Positions 43,826-51,312 of a stretch of 64,000 nt of DNA are shown piece by piece (within the stretch, counting starts at the first letter, position 1; each line of letters opens with the position of its first letter). The translations under genes and the position numbers were made by a program. Below the pieces are notes generated by a model. The model was not told where the DNA came from. It did not search any database and saw only the letters and a list, made by a program, of their open reading frames with translations. Origin of the DNA: Nocardioides rubriscoriae (GTDB lineage: Bacteria > Actinomycetota > Actinomycetes > Propionibacteriales > Nocardioidaceae); NCBI RefSeq assembly GCF_008087085.1, contig NZ_VIYJ01000015.1, positions 1 to 64,000 of the forward strand, given 5' to 3'.

Positions 43826-45529
43826 TCAGTCTGCCGGGTTGGCCGGCACGCGCCAGCACAGGTGGGTGCCACCCTCGGCGCGCGACTCCAGCACGAAGCT
43901 GCCCCCGTGGATCGCCGCCCGGTTGCGCATGTTGGCGACGCCGCTCTCGCGGGGGTCGTCGGGCAGCCCGACCCCGTCGTCGTCGACGACCAGCACGATG
44001 TCGCCGTCACGGACGGCGAGCACCACGTCGACCGACGAGGCGGCAGCGTGCCTGCCGGCGTTGGACAGGGCCTCGGCCAGCACGGCGAGGAGGTCGGGGG
44101 CCAGGCGCTCGCCGAGCAGGGTGCGGGCCGGGCCCTCGAAGCGCAGCGACGGGCGGAACTTCAGCGTGGCCCGCGCGCGCTCGACGAGCCGGGTCACCTC
44201 GGCCTGGATGTCGGCGGAGGCCTCGATCGACCCGAGCGCGAAGATCGAGCGCCGGATGTCCTTGATGGTGCCGTCGAGGTCGTCGACCGCCTGCTCGATC
44301 TTGTGCGAGACCGCAGGGTCGCCCGACAGCCTGGCAGCGCTCTGCAGACCGAGCCCGACGGCGAAGAGACGCTGGATCACCAGGTCGTGGAGGTCGCGTC
44401 CGATCCGGTCCCGGTCCTCGAAGACGGCCAGACGCCCCTGGTCGTCGCGCGCGCGGGCGACCTGCAGCGCCAGGGCCGCCTGCTCGGCGAAGCTCGTCGG
44501 CAGCGCGAGGTCGACCGTGCGGTAGCGCTCGACGTGCTCGGGGTGCCACGCGAGCGCGAGGACCCCTTCGACGGCGCCGGCCGAGCCGAGGGGCACCACG
44601 ATCGCGGGGCCCATCCGGGGCCAGCCCAGCACCGGGGCCAGGTCGAGGGCGCGTGGGTCCGCGGCGAGGTCCTCGACCGACATCGCGCGACCGGTGCCGA
44701 CGACGGCCCCGGCGAGGGAGTTGGCCAGGTCGATCGACCGCATGGCGACCGGGTCGGCGGGCGCCCCCGACACGACCTTGAGCGCGAGGTCCTCAGGACA
44801 CGAGCCGACCACGATCCACGAGACGTCGGCTCCCGCCACCTCGCGGGACAGGTCGGCCACGGCCTGCAGGGCCTCGAGCCCCGGCCCGCTGCTGGCCATG
44901 AGCCGGGTGATCTCGGCGGTCGCCGCCAACCAGTGCTCGCGACGCGCGGTCTGCTCGTAGAGCCGGGCGTTCTCGATGACGACGCCGGCGGCCGCCGCGA
45001 GGGCCACGACGATGTTCTCGTCCTGCTCGGTGAAGTCGACGCCCCCTGACTTCTCGGTCAGGTAGAGGTTGCCGAAGACCTGGTCGCGGATGCGCACCGG
45101 CACCCCGAGGAACGAGCTCATCGGCGGGTGGCGCTCGGGGAAGCCGAACGACGACGGGTGCTCGGCGATGTCGTGCAGCCGCAGGGGGCGGGGGTGGTCG
45201 ATGATCTGCCCGAGCAGCCCGTGCCCGGTCGGCAGGTCGCCGATGCGCGCCACCTGCGAGGTGGTCATGCCGTGGTGGACGAACGTCCGCAGGCGGCGCT
45301 CGGGTCCCTCGCCCAGGACGCCGAGCGCGGCGTACTCGGCGTCGACGAGCGTGCTGGCGATCGCCACGATGCGCGCCAGGACCCCGTCGAGGGTCAGGTC
45401 GGCCGCCATCGTCACGACGGCGTCGAGCAGCAGCCGCAACCGGACCTGCTCGTCGAGCACGCCCTGCACCCGCGCGAGCACCTCGCGCAACAGGTCGTCG
45501 AAGTCGACCTGCCCGAGCGGGGTCGTCAC
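43826..45529 (-). CDS. devS: DevS/DosS-like GAF-domain histidine kinase
   Basis: 567-residue cytosolic sensor. GAF-A (residues ~45-190) carries DIAEHPSSFGFPERHPPM; H134 in HPPM aligns by motif with the proximal heme ligand of mycobacterial DosS (H149), so this is a probable heme O2/NO/CO sensor. GAF-B (~220-360) is followed by HisKA_3 (RDRIGRDLHDLVIQRLFAVG, H381) and HATPase (LAEALSNAGRHA, VDDDGVGLPDD). GTG 45529 lies 31 bp after the stop of the regulator at 45560, giving the devR-devS order of mycobacteria. Confidence 0.92.
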   Translation of the reverse strand: MTTPLGQVDFDDLLREVLARVQGVLDEQVRLRLLLDAVVTMAADLTLDGVLARIVAIASTLVDAEYAALGVLGEGPERRLRTFVHHGMTTSQVARIGDLPTGHGLLGQIIDHPRPLRLHDIAEHPSSFGFPERHPPMSSFLGVPVRIRDQVFGNLYLTEKSGGVDFTEQDENIVVALAAAAGVVIENARLYEQTARREHWLAATAEITRLMASSGPGLEALQAVADLSREVAGADVSWIVVGSCPEDLALKVVSGAPADPVAMRSIDLANSLAGAVVGTGRAMSVEDLAADPRALDLAPVLGWPRMGPAIVVPLGSAGAVEGVLALAWHPEHVERYRTVDLALPTSFAEQAALALQVARARDDQGRLAVFEDRDRIGRDLHDLVIQRLFAVGLGLQSAARLSGDPAVSHKIEQAVDDLDGTIKDIRRSIFALGSIEASADIQAEVTRLVERARATLKFRPSLRFEGPARTLLGERLAPDLLAVLAEALSNAGRHAAASSVDVVLAVRDGDIVLVVDDDGVGLPDDPRESGVANMRNRAAIHGGSFVLESRAEGGTHLCWRVPANPAD

Positions 45530-45559
45530 CGTGTCGTCACCGTGTCGGCGCTGGGGTCG

Positions 45560-46243
45560 TCACCGCTGGCGCTTCGACGCGAAGATCGCGGCCTGCGTCC
45601 GGCTCGACAACCCCAGCTTCGCCAACATCGACGACACGTAGTTCTTCACCGTCTTCTCCGCCAAGAACATCGACTCAGCAATCTGCCGATTCGTCATCCC
45701 CTCCCCGATCAGCTCCAAGATCCGCTGCTCCTGCCCCGTCAACCCCTCCAGCTCACGATTGACCGGCGGACCCCGACGCACCCGCTCCAAGACCTGCGCA
45801 GTCACCTGCGGATCCAACATCGACTGACCCGCCGCCACCCGACGCACCGTCGCCACCAGATCCCCACCCCGCACCTGCTTCAACACATACCCCGCCGCCC
45901 CCGCCATGATCGCCGCGAACAACGCATCGTCATCGTCGTACGACGTCAAGATCAACGCCCGAATCCCAGGATCACGCGACCGCACCTCACGACACACATC
46001 CACCCCCGACCCATCCGGCAACCGACCATCCAAGATCGCCACATCCGGACGCAACGCCGGAATCCGCCGCGCCGCCTCCTCCGCCGACCCCGACTCCCCC
46101 ACCACCACGATGTCGCCCTCACCCTCCAACAACTCCCGCAACCCACGACGCACCAGCTCATGGTCATCCAGCAGGAACACCCGGATCGGCGCCGACCCGG
46201 CGGGCACCACGGAGTCGGCAGGCAGCGGGGGATCAAGGGCCAT
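45560..46243 (-). CDS. devR: NarL/FixJ-family response regulator, DevR/DosR-like (copy 2)
   Basis: 227-residue regulator with phospho-acceptor D72 (AILDGRLPDGSG) and a LuxR-type HTH identical to copy 1 at 25045. Only the first ~17 and last ~5 residues differ. It sits directly upstream of the DevS-like kinase, so this copy is the likely cognate regulator. A DevR-like box (46296) lies 53 bp before ATG 46243, consistent with autoregulation. Codon choice in the core (TTG, GGG, GCG, GAT) contrasts with the kinase next to it. Confidence 0.93.
   Translation of the reverse strand: MALDPPLPADSVVPAGSAPIRVFLLDDHELVRRGLRELLEGEGDIVVVGESGSAEEAARRIPALRPDVAILDGRLPDGSGVDVCREVRSRDPGIRALILTSYDDDDALFAAIMAGAAGYVLKQVRGGDLVATVRRVAAGQSMLDPQVTAQVLERVRRGPPVNRELEGLTGQEQRILELIGEGMTNRQIAESMFLAEKTVKNYVSSMLAKLGLSSRTQAAIFASKRQR
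45579..46194 (-). repeat. 616-bp duplication, copy 2
   Basis: Same sequence and orientation as 25073-25688, 20.5 kb away. Flanks diverge immediately at both edges. Confidence 0.9.
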
Positions 46244-46295
46244 AGGACCACCGTAGACCCGGGATCAGGGTCCCGGAGGCGTTCCTCACGGGGTC

Positions 46296-46309
46296 GGGAC
46301 CAAGGGCCC
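46296..46309. promoter_or_regulatory. DevR/DosR-like box
   Basis: GGGAC-CAAG-GGCCC, 53 bp upstream of devR copy 2 on the minus strand. The remainder of 46244-46586 holds only this site and the hairpin at 46510. Confidence 0.7.
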
Positions 46310-46509
46310 TGTCGACCCCTGCACGGTGGCTCGACGATGGATCCCGAAGCGAGCACGAGCGGGCACACCCTCCGACGCGACAGGGACGGCCATGGACCAC
46401 GAGACGAGACCCTGCGCCGCGCGCGGGCACGTCGCGTCGCGTCGCTCGTGCCGCGTCGCTGGTGGCCACCCGGTGGTCCGTCCCTGACCGGCTGACGCAC
46501 CCCCAGACC

Positions 46510-46551
46510 GCTACCGCCGGGCCTGCCCCCCCGTAAGGGCTCGGCGGTAGC
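46510..46551. terminator. intrinsic terminator hairpin
   Basis: Perfect 10-bp stem GCTACCGCCG / CGGCGGTAGC with a 22-base loop. It sits just downstream of the minus-strand arsC-like gene that ends at 46587. Confidence 0.6.
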
Positions 46552-46586
46552 GCCCACGTCTTGGCCGGCCGCCGCCCGGTCGGACG

Positions 46587-47060
46587 TCAGGTCGCGGGAC
46601 CGGAGTCCGCGTCGGCGAGCACCGACGGGGGCAGCTCGTGGTCGGGGACCAGCTCGGCGAGCAGCCCGCGGACCCGCGCGTCGAGGTCGGCGACGATGCG
46701 CCGCACCGTCACGTCGTCGCGGCCCAAGGGATCGTCGACGGGCCAGTCGACGTAGCGCACCCCGGGGACGTACGGGCACTCCTCGCCGCAGCCGAGGGTG
46801 ATGGCGAGAGCACTGCTCGCGATCATGTCGCGGGTCAGGTGCTTCGGCTCCTCGCGGGAGGTGTCGAGCCCGAGCCCCTCGAGCACCCGGGCCACCTCGG
46901 GGTGGATGTGGTCGCCCGGCTCGGTGCCGGCCGACAGCGCCGTCACGGTGCCGCCGGCGTAGTGCTCGGCGAGGACCCGGGCGATGACCGAGCGACCGCC
47001 GTTCTTGCGGCAGGCGAAGACGACCTGGTGGGGGTGCGCGCCGGGCTGGTCGTGGGTCAT
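46587..47060 (-). CDS. arsenate reductase, low-molecular-weight PTPase fold
   Basis: 157-residue enzyme with the PTPase loop CRKNGGRS (C-x5-R) near residue 17 and the aspartate region VDWPVDDP near residue 105. These are as in thioredoxin- or mycothiol-linked ArsC proteins that reduce arsenate to arsenite. ATG 47060 overlaps the stop of the ArsR-ArsC gene (ATGA). It is the second of two ArsC domains in this operon and may differ in reductant use. Confidence 0.85.
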   Translation of the reverse strand: MTHDQPGAHPHQVVFACRKNGGRSVIARVLAEHYAGGTVTALSAGTEPGDHIHPEVARVLEGLGLDTSREEPKHLTRDMIASSALAITLGCGEECPYVPGVRYVDWPVDDPLGRDDVTVRRIVADLDARVRGLLAELVPDHELPPSVLADADSGPAT

Positions 47061-47773
47061 GGGGCTCCTCGCTCGGGTGGGCGGCCGGCGGTCCCGGCCA
47101 GGGTGGTGATCCGTCGGTCGAGCTCGGCGACGACGGCGTCGTAGGACGCCGCGGTGTCGGCGACGACCGGGTCGGGGACCGACCAGTGGACGTCGTCAAC
47201 GCCGGCCAGCTCCTCGTGGGCGTGGTCGCAGACCGTGACGACGAGGTCGCCGTCGCGCCGGACCTCGTCGAGGTGTCGTGGGGTGTCGTCGACCAGGCGC
47301 AGGCCGTGGCGCGCCGCGGCGGCACGGGCGCCGGTCGCGATCACCGGTGCCGGCTGGGTGCCGGCCGAGGCGACGGGCAGGTCGCTGGTCCCTCGCCACA
47401 GGGCGCTCGCGAGCTGCGAGCGCGCGCTGTTGGCCGTGCAGACGAACACGACGCGAAGCGCCCCGGTCGAGGCCGCCGTCGTGGCCGGACCCACCAGGTC
47501 GTCCAGACCGCCGGGAGCCAGGGTCACGTAGCTGCGGCGGCGGTCGCCCTGCGAGCGTCGGCGCCGGGCGATCCCGGCGCTCTCGAGGACCTTGAGGTGG
47601 TGGGCCAGCAGGTTGGACGTCAGGCCCAGGGCCTGCTGGAGCTCCGACGGCGAGGCGTCGCCGACGAGCAGCCGGTCGACGACCGCGAGCCGGACCGGGT
47701 CGGCGAGCGCGGCGTGCCGGGCCACCCGTACGTCGGGGCGCCGGAGCGTCGGGAAACTTCGCTCTACGATCAT
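47057..47773 (-). CDS. ArsR-ArsC fusion: HTH repressor joined to arsenate reductase
   Basis: 238-residue fusion. Residues ~10-100 form an ArsR-type winged helix (ADPVRLAVVDRLLVGDASPSEL, LLAHHLKVLESAGIARR). Residues ~107-235 form an LMW-PTPase ArsC domain with loop CTANSARS and VTVCDHAHEEL followed by HWSVPDP. Such fusions occur in actinobacterial ars operons. ATG 47773 borders a palindrome at 47776, probably its own operator, shared with the divergent aquaporin gene. Confidence 0.88.
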   Translation of the reverse strand: MIVERSFPTLRRPDVRVARHAALADPVRLAVVDRLLVGDASPSELQQALGLTSNLLAHHLKVLESAGIARRRRSQGDRRRSYVTLAPGGLDDLVGPATTAASTGALRVVFVCTANSARSQLASALWRGTSDLPVASAGTQPAPVIATGARAAAARHGLRLVDDTPRHLDEVRRDGDLVVTVCDHAHEELAGVDDVHWSVPDPVVADTAASYDAVVAELDRRITTLAGTAGRPPERGAP

Positions 47774-47775
47774 TG

Positions 47776-47789
47776 AGTCAAGTTTGACT
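47776..47789. promoter_or_regulatory. candidate ArsR operator
   Basis: AGTCAA-GT-TTGACT, a perfect inverted repeat between the divergent ArsR-ArsC (start 47773) and aquaporin (start 47811) genes. TCAA-n2-TTGA centres are usual for ArsR-type sites. Confidence 0.65.
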
Positions 47790-47810
47790 GAGTCTTCGTG
47801 GGTGGTCAAG

Positions 47811-48566
47811 ATGAACGCCGTGAGCCACACCGACACCGCCCTGGGCACCCCTGCCGACGAGGTCCCCCTGACGACCGGCCTGGTGCGCCAGCTGGTGGCC
47901 GAGCTGCTGGGCACGGCGCTGCTGGTCGCGGTCGTGGTGGGCTCCGGCATCGCCGCGACCACGCTGTCGCCGACCGACGTCGGGATCCAGCTGCTCGAGA
48001 ACAGCCTCACCACCGCCCTGGCCCTGGTGGTGCTGATCCTCGCGCTCGGGCCCGTCTCGGGCGCGCACTTCAACCCGGTGGTCACCCTGGCGTCGCGGGT
48101 GGCCGACCGGCGCGACGGCGTCCCCACCATGGCCCCGCTCGCCGTGCTGGCCTACGTGGTGGCCCAGGTGGTCGGCGCGATCGGCGGCGCCGTCCTGGCC
48201 AACGTGATGTTCGACGTCCCCACCGAGATCTCCACCCACCACCGCGCCACCGGTCCCCACCTGCTCGGCGAGGTGGTGGCGACCGCCGGGCTGGTGCTCG
48301 TCATCTTCGCGTTGACCCGCACCGGGCGCGGCGTGCTCGCCGCCCCGGCGGTCGGCGCCTACATCGGCGCGGCTTACTGGTTCACCAGCTCCACGTCGTT
48401 CGCCAACCCGGCCGTCTCGGTGGGCCGGATGTTCTCCGACACCTTCGCCGGCATCGCCCCCGCCTCGGTGCCGGCATTCGTCGTCGCCCAGGTCGTGGGC
48501 GGGCTGGTCGGCCTGGTCCTGGTGGTCTACCTCTACCCGAACGCCCCGGCCGACCGTCAGGACTGA
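47811..48566 (+). CDS. MIP-family channel, AqpS-like
   Basis: 251-residue aquaglyceroporin-family channel with six helices and two half-helix motifs: HFNPVVT (NPV in place of NPA) and FANPAVS. In ars clusters AqpS-type channels release arsenite or methylated arsenicals made by ArsC and partners. No acr3/arsB pump is in the cluster, so this channel may be the exit route. It starts at ATG 47811, 22 bp from the palindrome. The 3' end overlaps the convergent monooxygenase gene by 10 bp. Confidence 0.85.
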   Translation: MNAVSHTDTALGTPADEVPLTTGLVRQLVAELLGTALLVAVVVGSGIAATTLSPTDVGIQLLENSLTTALALVVLILALGPVSGAHFNPVVTLASRVADRRDGVPTMAPLAVLAYVVAQVVGAIGGAVLANVMFDVPTEISTHHRATGPHLLGEVVATAGLVLVIFALTRTGRGVLAAPAVGAYIGAAYWFTSSTSFANPAVSVGRMFSDTFAGIAPASVPAFVVAQVVGGLVGLVLVVYLYPNAPADRQD

Positions 48567-49741
48567 CCCGACTCCGCCAGCACCTCGACCCGGTCCACCC
48601 GATCGGCCACGGCCGCCGCGGTGTCGCGTGCCGAGCGGTTGACCCCGATCAACGTGGCCGATGCCAGGGCGCACCAGTCGCCGTAGCCGAGGAAGAAGAC
48701 CCGCGGGTCGTCGACTGCGACCGCGGCCGTCGACCCGGGCGCCGGGGACCGGGTGACCGGGTGGCCCCGACGGGTCGACAGGCCCAGTGGGTGCAGGTGC
48801 CGCAGCGCCGGCCGGAAGCCGGTGCACCAGACGATCGTGTCGACGAGGCGGGTGGTGCCGTCGGCCCAGACCGCGCCGGTGGCCGTCAGCCGGTCCGGCA
48901 TGCCCACCGCGCGCAGCCCTCGCTCGTCGCGAGCCTCCCGGACGCCGGGAGTCACCACGATGTCGCCGAGCGAGGCGACCCCCGCGCTCGTGCGGCCCGC
49001 GTCGCGCTCGCGCACGGCCCGCGTCGCGGTGGCGAACAGCACGCGGCCGTCGACGTCGTCGGGCAGGAGACGGGGTGGGGTGCGGGTGGCCCAGACGACC
49101 TCCCTGGCGGAGTGGAGCAGCAGGTCGGCGGCGATCTGCGCCCCTGAGTTCCCGCCCCCGACGACCAGCACGCGCCGGCCGGGCAGCGTCGCGGCCGAGC
49201 GGTAGCCGACGGTGTGGACCTGGACGCCGCCGAAGAAATCACGCCCCGGGACGCTCGGCCAGAAGGGCCGGCTCCAGCTCCCGGTCGCGTTGACCACCAC
49301 GCGCGCCCACCAGCGCGAGCCGTCCTCGGTGAGCACCTCGAGCCGCCCCCGGCCCGCCCCACCGGCCTCGGTGACCGCCACGACGCGCCGAGGGCGGTGC
49401 ACCGGCAGCGCGTAGCGGGCCTCGTAGTCGCGCAGGTACGACGCGACGTGCGCGGCCGAAGGCGTCCCCTCGTGGGGCCACGGCGGCATCGGCCATCCCG
49501 CCAACGAGCTGTACGCCGCGGGCGAGAACAGGCACAGCGTGTCCCAGCCGTGGACCCACGCCCCACCGGGCTCGGCACCGTCGTCGAGCAGCACGAACGA
49601 CGTCGGAGGCCCGCCGGCCTGCTTGCGCCGCCGCGCGAGACGCTGCAGGTGGAAGCCGAGCGCCAGACCCGACTGGCCGGCGCCGACGACACACACGTCG
49701 ACCTCGTGCGGCCCGTCGCTGGGTCGCCCCGTCGTCGTCAC
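48557..49741 (-). CDS. flavin-dependent monooxygenase, ArsO-like
   Basis: 394-residue FAD/NAD(P)H monooxygenase. The FAD motif is VCVVGAGQSGLALGFHL near residue 15, the NAD(P)H motif VLVVGGGNSGAQIAADLL near residue 190, and the C-terminal ATG-like region VDTIVWCTGFRPAL. ArsO proteins with this layout are common beside aqpS in ars clusters; the exact reaction is not established. GTG 49741 is the start. Convergent with the channel gene. Confidence 0.8.
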   Translation of the reverse strand: MTTTGRPSDGPHEVDVCVVGAGQSGLALGFHLQRLARRRKQAGGPPTSFVLLDDGAEPGGAWVHGWDTLCLFSPAAYSSLAGWPMPPWPHEGTPSAAHVASYLRDYEARYALPVHRPRRVVAVTEAGGAGRGRLEVLTEDGSRWWARVVVNATGSWSRPFWPSVPGRDFFGGVQVHTVGYRSAATLPGRRVLVVGGGNSGAQIAADLLLHSAREVVWATRTPPRLLPDDVDGRVLFATATRAVRERDAGRTSAGVASLGDIVVTPGVREARDERGLRAVGMPDRLTATGAVWADGTTRLVDTIVWCTGFRPALRHLHPLGLSTRRGHPVTRSPAPGSTAAVAVDDPRVFFLGYGDWCALASATLIGVNRSARDTAAAVADRVDRVEVLAESGQS

Positions 49742-49967
49742 GCCCTCACGCTATCGACCGGTCGGCGTGGACCACCCGGGTCGCCGCCGAGGTCACCGCC
49801 GGGGTGACCGCCACCTGCCGGGGGCACTCGCCCCTAGGGGTGACTCGTCGGGGCCGGCGTAACGCCCAGGGTCGTACGCCGGAGGAACCACCCGAGGAAC
49901 GTCCTCCCGCGCCCTGCGCACCCCCACCCGCCCCGCCTGCCGGGGCGACAACGAAGGAGCACACATC

Positions 49968-50210
49968 ATGGGATACGGATTCGGAGCGTTCCTGCTCGTC
50001 GTCGGACTCGTGCTCGCCCTGGCCGTCACCGACGGCATCAACGGCGTCGACGTCACGACGGTCGGCTGGATCATGGCGGCGGTCGGGCTCGTGCTCATCG
50101 CGCTCACCGCGGTGACCTGGAGCTCGGGACGCCGCACGAGGGCCGTGCAGACCGTCACCCACCCCGACGGCACCCAGACCGTGCGGGAGAACCGCTCGGA
50201 CAACGTCTGA
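49968..50210 (+). CDS. DUF6458 small membrane protein
   Basis: 80-residue protein with two helices (YGFGAFLLVVGLVLALAV and VGWIMAAVGLVLIALTAV) around INGVDVTTVG, then a charged tail, as in DUF6458. ATG 49968 follows AAGGAG. Function unknown. A hairpin at 50241 follows. Confidence 0.75.
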   Translation: MGYGFGAFLLVVGLVLALAVTDGINGVDVTTVGWIMAAVGLVLIALTAVTWSSGRRTRAVQTVTHPDGTQTVRENRSDNV

Positions 50211-50240
50211 GCCCGACGGCCACGACCCGGTAGCGGTCAC

Positions 50241-50279
50241 GACGGCCCCTTGCTCGCCGACGGCGGGCGAGGGGCCGTC
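50241..50279 (+). terminator. intrinsic terminator hairpin
   Basis: GACGGCCCC pairs with GGGGCCGTC, extended by TCGCC/GGCGA after a small bulge. It is 31 bp after the DUF6458 gene. Confidence 0.6.
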
Positions 50280-50401
50280 GCTGTGCGTCCGGTGGCCGTC
50301 GAGGACGACGGCTCGCCGAGCCGGCCCAGCCCGACGACGGTCTCCACCTGGTCGGCACGGGCTCCGACGGCCGGGTGTCGTCGACACCCGTCCGGCAGCG
50401 G

Positions 50402-50587
50402 TCAGGAGTGGGCCACGTAGGCGTCGGGTCCGGGGAAGAACAGGCTCTCGTGGCCGTTGTCGGACCAGCGCACCAGGTACGGCGGCGAGCCGTCTTCGTG
50501 CTGGACCTCGATGATCTCGCCGTCGCGTACCGGTTCGCCGAGGTGGGTGTTGCGGATGACGATGCGGTCACCGACGCGTCCTTGCAT
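50402..50587 (-). CDS. DUF1918 protein
   Basis: 61-residue protein nearly all of which is a DUF1918 domain (VGDRIVIRNTHLGEPVRDGEIIEV and PYLVRWSDNGHESLFFPGPDAYV), an SH3-like barrel. Mycobacterial Rv0569, a DosR-regulon gene, has the same domain. ATG 50587 follows GGAGGAG. Two DevR-like boxes lie between it and the divergent Hsp20 gene. Confidence 0.88.
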   Translation of the reverse strand: MQGRVGDRIVIRNTHLGEPVRDGEIIEVQHEDGSPPYLVRWSDNGHESLFFPGPDAYVAHS

Positions 50588-50699
50588 GGCGTTCTCCTCC
50601 TCCACAGTCGTGACGGGTCCGGTGGTCCTGCCGTCCCCGTCGTCGTGGCGGAGCGGACCTCGTCGCGGCCACGCTAGGAAGCGTGGGTACGGCGGGACA

Positions 50700-50713
50700 G
50701 GGTCGTTGGTCCC
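50700..50713. promoter_or_regulatory. DevR/DosR-like box
   Basis: GGGTC-GTTG-GTCCC, same as 18819. It lies 113 bp from the DUF1918 start and 107 bp from the Hsp20 start. Confidence 0.65.
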
Positions 50714-50736
50714 GCGGACGGGGAGCCCGGGCCGTG

Positions 50737-50750
50737 GGGACGTTGGACCC
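50737..50750. promoter_or_regulatory. DevR/DosR-like box
   Basis: GGGAC-GTTG-GACCC, 70 bp upstream of the Hsp20 gene. Its centre is 37 bp from the neighbouring box. Confidence 0.65.
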
Positions 50751-50819
50751 TGGGGTCGCCTGTTCCCGCGCGGTGCCATGGAGGGAGTTCCCCCGTCCCC
50801 CAGCAGAAGAGAGAAGCCC

Positions 50820-51233
50820 GTGAGCACCCTGATCCACCGTGACGACGTCTCGTTCCTCAACGACCTGGTCGGTTGGTTCTCCGACGTGCGCGTGCGCCCC
50901 ACCGTCAGGGTCGAGGAGTTCCTCGAGGACGGCCAGCACGTGGTGCGCGCCGACCTGCCTGGCATCGACCCCGAGACCGACGTCGAGGTCGTCGTCGACA
51001 ACGGCCTGCTGCGCATCCACGGCCAACGACGCGAGGAGAAGCACGAGGAGCACCGCAGCGAGATCGCCTACGGCTCGTTCGACCGCGTCCTGCGACTGCC
51101 CGAGGGGGTCTCCGGCGACGAGGTGACCGCCGACTACACCGACGGCGTCCTCACCGTCTCGCTGCCGGCTCCCGCCGAGCCGCAGAAGTCGCGCAAGATC
51201 CCGATCGCCCGCCGCGAGCTGCCCGTCGAGTAG
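50820..51233 (+). CDS. Hsp20 / alpha-crystallin small heat-shock protein
   Basis: 137-residue chaperone of the HspX/Acr type. The alpha-crystallin domain spans residues ~28-125 (VRVEEFLEDGQHVVRADLPGIDPE, VVDNGLLRIHGQR, GSFDRVLRLPEGV, DGVLTVSLPAP) with a C-terminal IPI-like anchor (KIPIARREL). HspX is the hallmark DosR target in M. tuberculosis, and two DevR-like boxes precede this gene. GTG 50820 follows AGAAGAGAGAAG. Confidence 0.94.
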   Translation: MSTLIHRDDVSFLNDLVGWFSDVRVRPTVRVEEFLEDGQHVVRADLPGIDPETDVEVVVDNGLLRIHGQRREEKHEEHRSEIAYGSFDRVLRLPEGVSGDEVTADYTDGVLTVSLPAPAEPQKSRKIPIARRELPVE

Positions 51234-51251
51234 CCGCCCCGCGGCGCGATC

Positions 51252-51285
51252 CGGCCCCGTCCGACCTCACGGTCCGGCGGGGCCG
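51252..51285. terminator. terminator hairpin between convergent genes
   Basis: CGGCCCCGTCCGACC and GGTCCGGCGGGGCCG pair at 13 of 15 positions around a 4-base loop. Confidence 0.6.
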
Positions 51286-51312
51286 CACGCCGTCGGGGCC
51301 CGGCGTGCGACC

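Noticed and set aside
46337..46495. 52-codon frame downstream of the 46296 box
   Set aside because: No ribosome site, Arg-rich random composition; the box is explained by devR on the other strand.
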